A DNA stretch of 64,000 bases from Karstenula rhodostoma CBS 690.94 (GCA_010093485.1 MU001502.1:20057-84056), one strand, 5' to 3'; positions 38,937 through 51,300 are shown, numbered from the stretch's first letter. Numbers and translations are program-made. The notes: generated by a model not told the origin, from the letters alone.

Positions 38937-40273
38937 TCACCCACTCCCGCCCTTCTTCGCCACCAGAGCAGGCAGCTTGACTTTGCCTAACTGCGCTCCG
39001 CCGACCTTCTGGACCTGCGCCACGGCGTCGCCCAGCAACACGCGTATCGCGCCTTCCAACCGGCGGTCTTTCTTCCGTCGCATCCACAGCAGCACGATGC
39101 CCAGGATGAACATGTCGATGGCAATGTGTTTTACAGTGCCCCACACAATCCGCCAGACGAATCTCAGGAAGAGGAACTTGGGCGAGTGGCTGAACAAGCG
39201 TCTTGATTCGAGCTGTTCCCGCAGCGCCGCGACCTCGGCCGTCATCTTGACGAGGGCCTGCTCGACGCGGGCGCGCCACTTCTTGTCGGCGGCGGATTCG
39301 TGCGGCGGCTGGGGCGCGGGCGTGGGGATGATGGCGGGGGTAATGCGGGAGATGAAGCTGCGTTGTTGCGGCGGCTTCGAGGGCGTGTATGGTATGGGTT
39401 CCCGGGGCCTGAGATTGGCCTGCACGGCGGCGTCTTGGGGGAGGGGGTTGTACTGCGAGTCCGGGGCGTCGACGAACTCTTCTTCGCGCTCGGCGTCTGC
39501 TTCTTCCTGCTCGAGCTCTTCTTCGCTCTGGCTCATGGGGCTCTTGATCTGCAGCGGGCCTTGGTCGTCGTCGTCGTCGTCGTCGTCCTGCTCGTGGCCC
39601 AGGCCCACGGCCCGCGCCTTTGCTCGGTCGGTCTTTCTGCTTGCGTAGCCCTGGTGGTCTGGCGGGATGTGCAGGCCCAGGGAGCCGAGCGTCTGGCTCT
39701 GCAGGGGCGACGACGACGACGAGGAAGGCACGTTGGACTTGACCTGGTCCCACACGAATTCGAGCTCTGCCACCAGTTCTCGCGAGTCGGGCGACGGCGA
39801 GGCGTACTTGTGCATCGTGTCGATGAGCGTGGCGATGTATCTCCTCTTCGCCTCGGTCCTCGACAGCCCGTGCTGCTGCTTCCATGCGTCCCTGTGTCTT
39901 CACATCAGCCTCTGCAAACCGATGCGGTGTCGCGTGCCATACCACTTCTCACGCGCCCGTTTCTCCTCCTCGCTGTGGCCTTCGGGTCTCTCCATGATGC
40001 CGTCTACATCGCCCTCTGGTGCGTGTTAGGCGCGGACTGGGTGCGCGCAAGGGGCTCCATACCCATGGCCTGCTTGTACAGCCCGTACAGCTGCAATCGC
40101 GTTGCCGATGGCGGCTTCTGCGACCCGGTGCGGATCTTGTTGACCGTGTTGAGCGCATGGCTGAAGACGCGATCTGCACAGCACCACGAGCATCAGCATA
40201 TACCCTCACATGCGACAAGCAGATGTACACGGTGAAGGGCCACGCAGCAAGACGTACCCACAGAGTCGGCCAT
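38937..40273 (-). CDS. Acyl-CoA-binding (ACBP) domain membrane protein (384 aa)
   Basis: Four exons join in frame: 40273-40258, 40173-40063, 40015-39943 and 39891-38937 (1155 nt). The first exon encodes only MADSV plus one base. Residues about 6-100 form an acyl-CoA-binding domain, with RLQLYGLYKQAMEGDV and REKWDAWKQQHGLS as typical motifs. A disordered acidic middle follows, with an Asp run near 169-176 and EEELEQEEADAEREEE. After it come a short coiled coil (about 272-297) and one membrane helix (about 323-337, IAIDMFILGIVLLWM) followed by RRKK. The N-terminal domain should face the cytosol and carry long-chain acyl-CoA esters. Related fungal ACBPs with a C-terminal anchor have been linked to peroxisomes; the target membrane here is not shown. 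It shares its upstream region with the MYND gene. Confidence 0.9.
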
Positions 40274-41149
40274 GGCGATGGCGGTGGCGATTCGATTGGC
40301 GCGACCACCCCGCGACTTATCGCTTTATCGGGCCCGCTTCATCCAAAGGCGTCGGGATAGCGAGATCTAAAGACTGATTGAGTGCAATGCGCGGAATGCG
40401 AAGACTGCGTAACGCGAATGCCGACGTCTTGCATGGCGCTGACAATGGCTGCGGCGCCGCCACGCATGGCATTGGTGTCTCTGACGCAGCTTGCGCGGGT
40501 GCGTAGCGCCGAGGCTCGGGAACGCCCCCGACACAAATTCCGGGCTGAGGGCGCGAATGTTGGTTTCACGTGTCATTGCTTCTGCCCACGTGATGACCCA
40601 CCATCCATGGATCAATCTTCTTGGAGACCTTCACATAGCACTAGATCACCTATGCATCGCAGGTATTTCTTCTTGACTTCGGTGTTTGCAGTTTGTCCCT
40701 GGCAGATGCGCTCGCGATGCGCCTTGTGACGCCGAGAACCGGGTTTGTGGAACTGCAATACTTGATATTGTATCGACATCAACCTCCAGCCGGTGCTCAG
40801 GACGACGCTCGTGGTTTCTTGACTGTGCACGGTTTGCGCACTCACGTGACCTGGCGATGGGGCCCCCACCGATTTACACCCAACGCGATATCCACCCAAC
40901 AGATGATCACCAACTTACAATCCCCTTCCTCCTCGCGGGTGCGTCTCCCTACTCCAATATTGCAGTACTGGGACACATCATTGTACAAGGCAATCACACG
41001 GGACGGGACACCACTCGGCAGGCTCAACAGAGCCGTCTTAGCTCAGCCCACGCTTCGTGGTTGCCTACATACACCAATACACATCTCTCGCATGCACTTG
41101 AAAGCTATTGATTCGAAAGACATTGACTCACGGACTTGCAAGTCACATC
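40274..41149. promoter_or_regulatory. Divergent ACBP/MYND promoter with three CACGTG sites
   Basis: CACGTG palindromes lie at 40567-40572, 40587-40592 (20 bp apart) and 40843-40848. CACGTG is the core site of bHLH and some bZIP regulators in fungi. No supported gene lies here; overlapping open frames up to about 190 codons lack any recognisable motif. Confidence 0.5.
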
Positions 41150-42358
41150 ATGGCCGACTACAGCGAGGACTATCGCGACTACGAGCGCTGGAACCCGTAC
41201 GGCGACCCAAGTCCCTTCGACGTCTCGACCGAGCTCGTCGACGGTTGCTCTGTATGTGATAAAGATGGCTTGATACGCTGCGCTGGATGCAGGGTGGTGC
41301 ACTACTGTCGGCGTGTGCATCAATATGCACATCGCAAGCAGCACAAGTCAGTGTGCCTCAAGATCAAAAAAGCACAGGAGGTGAGGCGAGTCACGTACTG
41401 CATCCACACATGCATGCTAACCATCAATGTCTCCTAGGCATGCGACAAAGAGGAAGCGGAGCTACGTGCAGGCCCAAACGGTCCGCCGGGCTGGGGTAAT
41501 CCCCTCGAGGACCGGTGGCCACGGCTCTTCTGGGGCATCCATCCGATGCGCCAGTATTTGAGCGCTCGTTTCGCTGTGTAAGATGTTCCTTCTGCATGCT
41601 GCCCTTAACCTTGCTTACCATGTTCGTGCAGGGTTGAACTCCAGATGAAAATAAACACCCGGGCGGCAGTGCAGGCTGCGTTGGACAACATCATAGATAT
41701 GTTACGCCTACGCCGCGGGGACGACATGTGGTTGCGGGACATTGCACCTGGCCTTTTCCTTCGTTTGGACCGCGACCAGGCGTGCTATGACTTTGTCAAG
41801 TGGTGGACGTGGCGCTTCGACCAAAGGCCCAAGGACATTGAAGGCATGGGCGGATCTTATACGGATATCAAAAACGCAGACATGTTCGAAGCCCCCGACC
41901 TCTTCATCAACACAGCATTGCCTCTCCTCACGCCGCTCCTTGCTGTCACTCTACTCAAGATTCGCCGGCTGATCGACCTGCAAGCAATTCAGCGCGTGAA
42001 GCTGGAAGCTGGGCCGTACGTTCCACAGGAAATCCAGGATTTAATTACTGCCCATGCCGTGAGCCCCGTGGTTGCGGCAAACCGAAATATCTTTCAGCGG
42101 CAGGACCATGTGCCGAAAATCGAGGAATTAAAACGACAAATCCGGAGGCTGTACGATAGGGTACTGGAGGCGAACAAGTACGTGTGGCCGGCTATGGTGA
42201 GGCCTGGCAATCATCTCACGGCCACACCTAGGTACGCGGGCACAGGGACAATCCAGGAGATGCAAACCAATCTGCCATACATTTACAACGCTTGGTCCGA
42301 AACGCCGGGTGCGATTGGGGTGATTGAGGAGTTGCAGAAATGTACGGTCAAATCCTGA
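41150..42358 (+). CDS. MYND-type zinc finger protein (365 aa)
   Basis: Three exons join in frame: 41150-41380, 41438-41577 and 41632-42358 (1098 nt). The introns are 57 and 54 bp with GT..AG ends. Residues 33-69 carry a MYND finger: C33, C36, C44, C47, C53, H65 and C69, spaced as in the family. The position usually filled by the sixth ligand, Cys57, is His here (RRVHQYAHRKQHKSVC), which can still bind zinc. The C-terminal 240 residues are helical-looking and not assigned. MYND fingers mediate protein contacts, and many fungal members are uncharacterised. The start at 41150 (catcATGGC) is preferred to an in-frame ATG at 41108 because of its context. Confidence 0.85.
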
Positions 42359-42851
42359 GTGCTGCGAAGACTAGACCGCACGCTGTCGTGATAAATCATC
42401 CAATATGTAGATCCTAACAGCTCTCTCCATCCTCAATGCTGGATACGGTAAACGTTTTGATATCCTTATGTACAGCTACATAACAAATGTCTTACGCCGT
42501 AGTGTCATCTTGGTGTCCATGTTGTATACTACCGCCTCTATATTTTGATTCTTACGCAAGTTAAACAACGCAAAGAACCGCCCACGATCGAACTTTGCTC
42601 GAACAGACCTGGTAATTCTGTCCAGATTTCCTCATTTCTGATCGACTACGGCTTTGCAAGTAGATAACGCATCCATTCTCGCTACTTTTGAACCAGATCC
42701 ATCGCAACACATAAGACCGGAATTTCTCCCTATCTATGCTACAGCGCAATACACATTCATTCGCAAAAGGATCATCTGAAAGGACTAATTTCAAACCACT
42801 GCCATGTAACCAATATCTCACAGCATAAATCCCCGGCTCCAGATTTCTCCA
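42359..42851. other. Intergenic (convergent 3' ends)
   Basis: Only an 86-codon open frame at 42561-42821 on the minus strand is seen. It has no recognisable motif and no splice partner, so it is not called. Confidence 0.6.
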
Positions 42852-43345
42852 TTATTTACGATAGTCAGGAACCACAGTGACGCTGGGATGACAAGGCGTA
42901 GTCGATGGGCAGCCGGGGTCAGTAAAAGATGGTGTAGTGTGGCCTGGGCAGTCTAAGAAGCAGCCGCCGTACATAATACCTGTTGACCATCAATGACCAA
43001 TGAAACAACCTCATGTCCAGACGACTCATAGCACATACCACAATCATTGATGTAGTCAGCGCACAGCGTGGTGCTGCAGACCTCCGGCACGATCACACTG
43101 GCCCGCGACGAGGTTGTGGGACAGCCAGGGTCTGTGAATCTCGGCGTTGTGTAACCTGGACACACCGCGTAGCAGCCTCCATACCAACGGCCACACGAGT
43201 TGATATAGTCCGCGCAGACGGACAACGTGCAAGTGTATCTAGGAGAGATTGGGGCCAGGAGAAAGGACGGCGCGGCGGTAATGGTGGGGTCGGTGGCCGC
43301 TGCCATCCAGGCCAGTACGGCTGCGAATAAAGCTGAAGACAGCAT
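42852..43345 (-). CDS. Small secreted protein with two six-cysteine repeats (144 aa)
   Basis: Two exons, 43345-43039 and 42979-42852, join in frame (435 nt) across a GTATGT..CAACAG intron of 59 bp. The product begins with a signal peptide (MLSSALFAAVLAWMAAA). It then has two copies of a 41-residue module: CTLSVCADYINSC then GRWYGGCYAVCPGYTTP then RFTDPGC, and CSTTLCADYINDC then GIMYGGCFLDCPGHTTP then SFTDPGC. Both have the cysteine spacing 4-6-6-3-13. Without the splice, reading through the intron would miss half of the second repeat. A short tail with one more Cys follows. Secretion, small size and paired cysteines fit an apoplastic effector-like or cell-wall protein; function is unknown. 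A TATATA motif lies about 60 bp upstream. Confidence 0.82.
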
Positions 43346-44856
43346 CTTGTGGTTCAACTAAAGGTTTTGTAGGAGACAGTGTAAATATGGTCGATCCATG
43401 CGTTCTATATATCTCCTCTATCCGTATATACTACCTTTTTATGGGCAGTCAACGCTCAGATTGTCTCACAGTCGACGAGGAATGCTTGAAAGCACAGCCA
43501 AGCCCCGACTGACGTCTCTGCCAATTGATGACTGGTTCCACCCAGTCATAAGACTCAATCTAGTCCCTTGCATTACCGGGCGTGCGACTACGAAAGGTCC
43601 GCTCTCATCTAGCGATTGCACCTTCAAGGTCTATCCTGAACTCTATCGCCAAATACATTGTCTCGATGTCAGGACGGGAGGAAAAGCGCTTCTCCCTTGC
43701 TGCTCTGGCGTTAGTTGTGCTAACGACTTCTTTTAGGCGTACAAGAACGAGATACGTGGAAAATATTCCAACCACTTACCACGAGCGTGATATATGCAAT
43801 AGGAAGAAATATCCTTGTCCTACGGCGGGTAGGCCAGGGCTCGACGCATGCCTGCCACAGATCGACTTGGCTCGCGCTTCGTTCCGCCAGTAAGTGACAT
43901 TGCGCTAGAGTTCCAGGACTTTATTCATTTTTCGGCCAACAAGGTGGCGCAGATATCCACTAAGACTACGCTACGATTGGTAAGCATTTAGAGTTGCCTC
44001 AGGTTCGGGGGAACATTCATAATTCACATCATTCTATAGTCTCACCAACGGCAATACGCGGCAGGTGATCTTTTTATGGCATACTTCCCTGCTACATAGA
44101 CGCAACGGCGTGTCTTGGGCGGCATGGGCCGACTTAGAATGCTCACAGGGAACTAACGGGACAATGGTGGAACTAGTTCAAACACAGACTGTAATGTCCC
44201 TTGATGAAGCTGGGGGTCAAGCTGGCTCCACGGACAATAAGCGAGGGTATTGCAAGGTTTCGCATCGCAGGAGCCATATGCAAAAACGCAGCTGGGAAAA
44301 CAGTGCTGTGGGTGGGTTGGTTGGATTTGGGAAGGCTTTCGTGGAAACTGAGCCGCAGAAGTGCAGATAGAAGTATTTCCATTGTGTCACACATTATGTG
44401 GATCGATTTGATGCAGCTTCGCAGTCTTTCGAAGATGATCCACTCATGTGCTTCGGTGTACTGAACCCAGACTCTGATGAGTAGGGGTTGTACTGGTGAT
44501 TGAGAGGGCCATCAATGTACCACGCGAACACCGACATACAGGGCGTGAAACTCCCTTGGATACAATCTCACACATATAATGCAACTATGGAGCAAATTTA
44601 CGCGGTTAACCTTTACGATCGTTCTACTGTCACCTAGCCGCCGCTCAAGGAGCGCCCTGCGGCTCAAAATGTAGCCCCGCTCGAAGGTCGTACACTGATT
44701 CGTTCCTGCAGCTCATCCGCCCAGTCAGCAAAAGCCCCACTAACACCTTTTCGAGATCATCCCCTCATCCAGTGTTTCTCACAGTCTTCCTTTCTAAGGG
44801 TATTTAGCATTTCGCACAACATAGAAGGTTCTTGTCGACATCAGGATGTTAGGAAA
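43346..44856. other. Intergenic, nothing recognised
   Basis: Several open frames of about 100 codons (for example 43582-43893 and 44065-44370, both +) have no motif, no usable splice context and unremarkable composition. Confidence 0.55.
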
Positions 44857-46397
44857 TTCATTGGACTAAGGACTTGCCTCGCTTGCGGTGAGTTTGTCTT
44901 TGACCGTTTACCCCCGAACCCTGCAGATCCTCCCTCGATTATCGGTTAATACCAATACTCCAAGCTGAACTATGTTCTAAGACAAGAAATAAGGCTGCTT
45001 TTTGTTCGATGTGGGGAACGAGACGATCCTCTGCGATGCGAAATTATAGTAGTCAATCTAGAAGATGAACCTTAATACGAAGCGGTATCTTATACGTGGG
45101 CTACAGAGGATAGAGATACAAGTTTATCGGGAGTGTTGCACTGCACGAGTGGTACCATCCCTATCACATCCAACTGTCAAGCGGCCATCCGCCGGCTTCG
45201 AAAGATTTGCGCCGAACGACGTCTTTGGATCGATGCTGTATGCATTGATCAAAACCACATTGCAGAGCGGAACCACCAGGTGGCCCTGGTGCAAAATATA
45301 CTCTGGAGCATCGCAGGTATTGATCTACATGAACATTTCGATAAGCTGGGGCTATTTCGCTTCCCTCTCCACGAGCTTTGGAAACTTCAGGAACGAGTAC
45401 GTACCGATTGGCCCAGTCCTTTGAGATGGACCCTGGAAAAGAAAAGGGTTTTAGACCTCACTTATGTACTACGAGCAACACACCAATGTTCCGCCACGGA
45501 TGAGAGAGACGGAATCTATGCTGTGCTCAGCCTGGTTGATCCCGAGTACCGATCGCTCATTCCCATAGACTACTCCATGAGTCTGGAATCGGTCTACATC
45601 AACACGGCCAAGGCCATTATTATACGTCATCGAAATCTAGGTGCTCTGCACCTGCATTGGAACTCCTATGATTATGGCTGGCCGTCGTGGGTTCCCCATT
45701 ATGGTAGCAGTAAAAGGCAAGCTCGCATCAGGCCTACAATGGTCCAATTCAAGGGGGTTGTCTCGGAGAATGGAGCGGGACTTTATCGTTTGGAACTACT
45801 TCGGGAACTACCAATAGCTCCGCTTCTCGGACAGTTGCTACAGTCCAATTTCCGGACTCGATAATATACATCGGAAGACACCTCAAGCCCTGTCTAAGTA
45901 TTCGCGCACACTTTATAGAGACCTTCAAGACGTTGAACATTAAGGTCTTGTTCCAGTACCTATGGTCGATAGATGATTGGGAGCGCGAGCTACCAAGCCA
46001 CAACAATCGTTTCTGGACAAGCCTTGTCACGCCGGCTCATACTGGACTATTCCTCCCGGTGCATCATATCCTGAATTTCATAGAAGCAAGCAAGCAAACA
46101 GGGGATACTTGGAATTTTTTGAGACCACTCACTCCGTTAGGTTTATGCCAGCCGACGGGCTTTCCCCAGCGCAAGTTGACCTGACACCAAACTTGGAGAT
46201 ATTCGCGCTGGATGGATCTAGGTGCCCTTGTTAGCCGCACCGATAACCATTACGAGATCCTCCGAGAGTGTTACGTGATGAGAGCGCTTGACCTGCATGA
46301 CGGTAGCAGGAAGGAAGAAAGTAAATGGGGTCCATGGGGTGAATTGCCGGATCCATTTCCGGTAACCAAGCGAAAGCGGATGATAGATATCTATTAG
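44857..46397 (+). pseudogene. HET-domain (heterokaryon incompatibility) gene, broken
   Basis: In one frame the sequence reads YQYSKLNYVLRQEIRLL, then GERDDPLRCEI, then LEDEP, a TAA at 45073-45075, then YEAVSYTWATED. The main open part (45076-45864) has RLWIDAVCIDQ, the hallmark of the HET domain, and ATDERDGIYAVLSLV. CAA (Gln) in place of the TAA would restore the usual P-x-YEALSYTWG block. A further in-frame TAA is at 44947-44949. After about 45775 the coding sense moves to other frames, recognisable as IIYIGRHLKPCLSI and later DNHYEILRECYVMRALD up to 46397, so at least two frameshifts are present. HET proteins trigger self/non-self cell death between fungal individuals. This copy is very probably inactive. 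Its true start is not found. Confidence 0.75.
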
Positions 46398-47464
46398 GGG
46401 ATAACTCACGGTTCCTCTTTGGAGTGTCTGGATTCCAAAGCCGCCCACAGGCAAGTAGAGTTGATGGCGATTGTACAGGAGGTTGAACGGACCCCATCGT
46501 CATGTAGAACCATGTTATCCCTAGCGTCCACCCTCCAAGCTGAACTCGAGTCCTTCAACAGACAGAGGTACTATACAACCGAACACACTAGGCACAATCA
46601 CAATTTCCATCCGATCATGGCAGGATCACTTTCGTAGCCGTATAAGCTGCTCCACTTCTGATCTATTCACAGTTCTTGCATAAGCTTTGACGTGTTCTTT
46701 TCCCACGGCCAAGCTTCTTTGCAGATACAATTTGATGGGCGACCATACAACCAAGGCTCCTCTGAACACTCCGTGTCCTGGTAGACCCTCCTCCCAAAGC
46801 TATAATATGCCGACGTTATAATGGTGGGGTGTCTTGGATTAGGATTAGCTGGTGCTTGGTCGCTATACTTATCTTCAATACCAATATCACGGCTATCCTT
46901 TACAGCGCTCCACTAAATGGTATCCTTAGCTGTTGGGGGGAAAGTTAGTTGAACGTATCGACTATCTTGTTCTTGTTACTAGTAAGCTTGGGTTTTGGTT
47001 CGCTTTTGGGCGTATTGGGTAGCATGCTTCGTTGGCCCTTGCTAGTGCGCAAGCTTTATTGGCCAGCGCATTTAATATGGGTGTCCAGGAGGGATGTGTC
47101 ACTGAACTAACGGTTCACGTATTGCCAGTAAGTGCGCTCAAAAAGCTACAGCGCATGCTATTTGGTGGTTGTGAAAGCTACGTATGTATAGAACGAATTA
47201 TGAGCGGGTATATTCGTGGATTGACAACGGGTTTCGTGCTGTGGTTGCACGTGTTGCGTGAAGCCGTTAGAAGGACAGGTGGCTGGTCGAGGTTTTTATC
47301 TCGGCCAGGTGTAGTGTGGTGGGGCAAACTTTGCGCAGAGCCGCTACAATGACACAATCCCGCGCCATTTTACGCGAACGTTTACCTGTCGCTTGTCTTA
47401 TCCGCAATTGCATACCCTCTATTTCTTTACCTTTACCTTTCCCATATCACTCAAATAGGTCGAA
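46398..47464. other. Intergenic, nothing recognised
   Basis: Open frames up to 106 codons (47032-47352 +) show no domain. The last part is the promoter of the thioredoxin-like gene, with a pyrimidine-rich leader at about 47400-47450. Confidence 0.55.
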
Positions 47465-47936
47465 ATGCCTGTTCAGGACCCCTTCCAGCTCCCCAGTTCC
47501 GCACAAGATCTCCCCCTCGCAAACGACACAAATGCCACATACTTCCTCATGTTCATCTCGTCAATAAGCCCCGAGACCAAGCAGCCATGGTGTCCAGATG
47601 TCAGGGCTGCGCTGCCAGTTATCGGCGCTGCATTCTCCGCCGAGACTGCGCCTAGGGTCGGATTTGTACATGTGGGGCAGAAGCCTGAGTACGTGAATGC
47701 GCCGAACGCCGATCTCCGTTGGATTTCCAACAAGCTGACTGATGTGATACTGTAGGTGGAAGGATTTGTCGAATGTGCACCGGACTAAATGGAATGTGAA
47801 TGCTGTGCCGACGCTTGTAAGGTATCAGCGTGTTGGTGATGAGGTGAAGGAGACGGGTCGCTTGGTGGAGGGAGAGTTGCTGGATCAGAAGAAGTTGAAA
47901 GAGCTAGTGGGTGGAAAGCAAAAGTCCGTCATCTGA
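47465..47936 (+). CDS. TXNDC17/DUF953-type thioredoxin-like protein (134 aa)
   Basis: Two exons, 47465-47688 and 47756-47936, join in frame (405 nt) across a 67-bp GTACGT..CTGTAG intron. The product has a thioredoxin fold start (YFLMFISSI) and the motif WCPDV at residues 42-46. Animal TXNDC17 has WCPDC, so the resolving cysteine is Val here; I recall the same in other fungal homologues. VPTLVRYQ is the cis-proline motif before the last strand. The family acts as a cytosolic disulfide reductase in animals; with one active-site cysteine the fungal role may differ. There is no signal peptide, so it should be cytosolic. Confidence 0.88.
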
Positions 47937-48376
47937 TTGAGAGAGATGGGACTGTACCGCATGACTGGGCACCCTAAGATAGCCTGCCTTCGCGCAGTTG
48001 CCTGGTCACGATATCTACGGGCGGGGCTTTATTTCAGGCATTCGCGCCCCAGTGAATCGGGTCGTGACTTGTCACTTCACACCCGGCTTGAATGATGGAC
48101 TAAGGATTGAAGCGTAAGTCACAGTCTGACGGAGTAGGTAATGCTACGATATTCACAGTCGAGACATCATTATAAAAATCAGGGTTTCGTATCGTACGTG
48201 GGCTGCTACCATACACGCACAGCGACAGCCCAACAACTCGAACCAGGTCCTCGTTGCATCGAAGTTCGCGCCACATACATAGAGGAATCTTTTCGCTTCA
48301 CAAAACCTCACTGGGCTTGTTCTGCTCTCTGTTGCCCAGGCGACTTTGCCAGCATCACTCCGATAACGTAGCGAAG
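47937..48376. other. Intergenic spacer
   Basis: 3' flank of the thioredoxin-like gene and promoter/leader of the large repeat-protein gene. The reading frame of the latter stays open upstream to 48254, but the better start is ATG 48377 (gcgaagATGAC); the extra 41 residues are of ordinary leader-like composition. Confidence 0.55.
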
Positions 48377-51300
48377 ATGACTTGGAAGAGAAGCAAGCTC
48401 CTCAGCAAGGCGCTTGGAAGGGAAGTGCAATATCGCAAAGGGATATTTAACGACGTTTTAAAGAAGATATTACCGAAAGAAAGGCATGTTAATAGCAATG
48501 ATGACGATGCCAGAGAAATTGCCACCGAGGCCAACGGGCTGTCCCAAGAAATCCTGGCGCAGACTGATACCAATCTACCCGGTGACATGTTCGAATTGAA
48601 TCCAACAGAAACGATACAGATGGGTAACAATGACTACCCTGATAGTCCACGTGGCAGTCTTCAAGACCCAAATACACATGTGATGGCCACCATCGAAGTA
48701 CATGTGGCTCACCCCACTGATCACCCCAACACTCCCTCCTCCTCACGGGCGCCCTCCCAGGAGTCACCCACGGAAGCCTTCCTATTGTCTTCCCCGACCT
48801 CGGGATCCCTACATGTTACTGTCGAAGCAACCACCCCAAAGTCTCAAGCAACTACCTCGACACATGATGAACTGGAGTCAACCAACGATATTCAACCGCA
48901 AAGAAGCAGTCCGCCACCAGATAGAGTTGAACCTGCGGCTCCTATTCGCGAAGAAGTGACAGAGCATTCCTTTCTTTCGAAGAAGAAGATTCCTCGAGGA
49001 GATGAGGTAAAAGTTGACCTGGGAAGCGTTCCCAACCCGGGCGAGTCTTCTTCTTCAACTCTTCCAACTTTACCTGCACCCCAAAGCAGTTCAATGGAGG
49101 TTCAAGATCACACTGTGACCGTGTCACGGTCAAAGAAGCCAAAGGCTGCAGCAAAGAAAGCGAAAAGTGCTTCGCTCGCTAATAAAGCCTCATCTCAGCC
49201 ACATAAGGAAGCGCGACAGGACCAGGACGAGATCCCAGCTAGCATTGCATCACCCGAACGAGAAAGCGGGAAGGAAGTGGAAGGCAATACAGCCCTAGCG
49301 GCTAAGGAAGATGATTTACCTAGTACAGAATCTTTGTTGAATACTTCATCGAATCAGTCGACCACTGTTCTAGGGGGGAAGACAACATGTGGGGATCCCG
49401 GAGCCGTGGAAGGCAATAAGGAGGCGCCCGTGAAGAACACGAAGATAAAGAAAAAGTCTTTGGATCCTGGAGTAACTGATCCTGAAGTAGCCGATCCTGG
49501 AGTAGCTGTCGAAGATTCACCTCCCAAGTCCAAAGTTAAAATCGAAACCGAATCAGGCATGAAGACCAAGAAGCAAAAAGCAACTATAGCAAGTGATGAT
49601 AAAGCAAAAGATGCACCCTCGTTGCCTGCTACCACATCTAAAGCACAAGGTGTCTCCGAAATGACTCTTGATGAGGCGTTGATGCGTCTAAGACTTATCG
49701 GTCAACTACCTGCTGCTGCACAATACAAAGCACAGGGTGGCTCTGAAATGACGCTTGATGATGCGTTGATGCGCCTGCGCCTTCTTGGTCAACTTACCAA
49801 TACCGATCCGTATGCGGAGCACCCTGCGGAGTCGGAGAGTGGTGCTGGCAACTTGAGCCTGGGAAATAATGAACAAGCGAAGAAGAAAGGCAAGATTGCA
49901 AATGCCCTCACTGGCGTACTAGGTCTCTCGAAACCCGCAACGGAAAAGTCCGCAGCAACAGAGGGACCCGTGATGGCGAGCGGCAAAGTCGGAGATTCAG
50001 TGACAAAAACAACCAATGCCAAACTAGGGAATGCTGGAAAATGCATCAGCAGACCAGCGCCCGGTGGTTCTAATGCATCCAGCGGGGGCTCACTAACCGG
50101 CGATTCTGAAGCGGAGGGACCGGGCAAGAAGCCCAAGGGCTTGGACGGACTTCCGAAACAAGCTCCTGTTCTTGGGAAGGTGACTCCGCATAGTCGCCTT
50201 GGTGCATTCGGGAAAAGTTTAAAGGGGAATGTCGCGGGGACAATGGGCGCAAAACCGCTGCCTGATAAATCTGAAGGCTTGGACGACGCAGGTCTCATGG
50301 GCAATGGTAACTTCCAACAAAAGCATATGCTCGCGGGACCTAGCGGCGCAGCTGGTCCGAATATGTCGAAGTTTGGCAGGCCTGGAGGTATAGGTAACCA
50401 AGGGATGTCAAACTTCGGCAGTCCTGGAGCATATGGTGGTCCAAAAATGTCGAAGCTTGGAGGGCTTGGAGGTGTAGGTATCCAAGGGATGTCAAATTTC
50501 GGCGGTCCTGGAGAACATGGTGGTCCAAAGATGTCAACGTTTGGAGGATCTGGAGGAATGAGGGACCCTAAGATGTCGAGATTTGGAGGACTTGGGGGAA
50601 TGGGAGGCCCGAAGATGTCAAGATTTGGGGGGATTGGGGGCCAAAGGCTCGGAGGCGGATGGATGTCACTCGGCAACGGTAACCAGTTCGACCGACCGAG
50701 GCACAAAGAATATGGATTTGGTAATCGGGGCTACGGAGGCGGCCGGGGACTTGGGAGTTCGTTATTGGGCGGACTCAGAGGTACTGGCAGAGGTCTCTTT
50801 GGGGGACCTAAAGGCTACAATGACGGGTTCCAAAAGAGAGATCCGTTTAGAAGAGACCCCATCAAAAGAGATCCCATCAAAAGAGATCCCATCAGAAGAG
50901 ATCCCATCAGAAGAGATCCCATCAGAAGAGATCCCATCGAAGGCATAGGTCGCTATAATAATAACTACCGGAAGCCAGGCTTGTTCGACAGGACTCGCGA
51001 CCTCAAAGGTACACGCCCGCTTTTTGGTTCCAGCATGCCAGGATCAACTTTTAAAGGCCCTAATTCACCGAAGAGCCCACGAAGGAGACCTCTTACGCCT
51101 TCAAAGCGCGGTACCCAGGAAGGAAAACCACGGGCCATCAATGGCAAAGTACAATCTGCGAAAGACAAAGATGACATAAAAATGAAAAAGCCCAAGCTTT
51201 CCTTCTGGGAGGATCTGTTTGCGCCTACTGGTATTGTCAAGGATGGTATGCAACAGCAATCGGGCAGAAAGGACGGTAGGGATCCAGAGAACCTTCTGCC

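Noticed and set aside
38908..40235. Long frames on both strands over the ACBP gene
   Set aside because: Arg/His/Pro-rich or otherwise shadow frames of the four-exon ACBP gene, whose domain and splice sites are clear.
48190..48260. Possible tRNA B-box-like sequence on minus strand (ggttcgagtt)
   Set aside because: No matching A box or cloverleaf; the motif departs from the consensus.
49789..50706. 305-codon Pro/Phe-rich minus-strand frame
   Set aside because: Antisense of the Gly-rich repeats in the large repeat protein.
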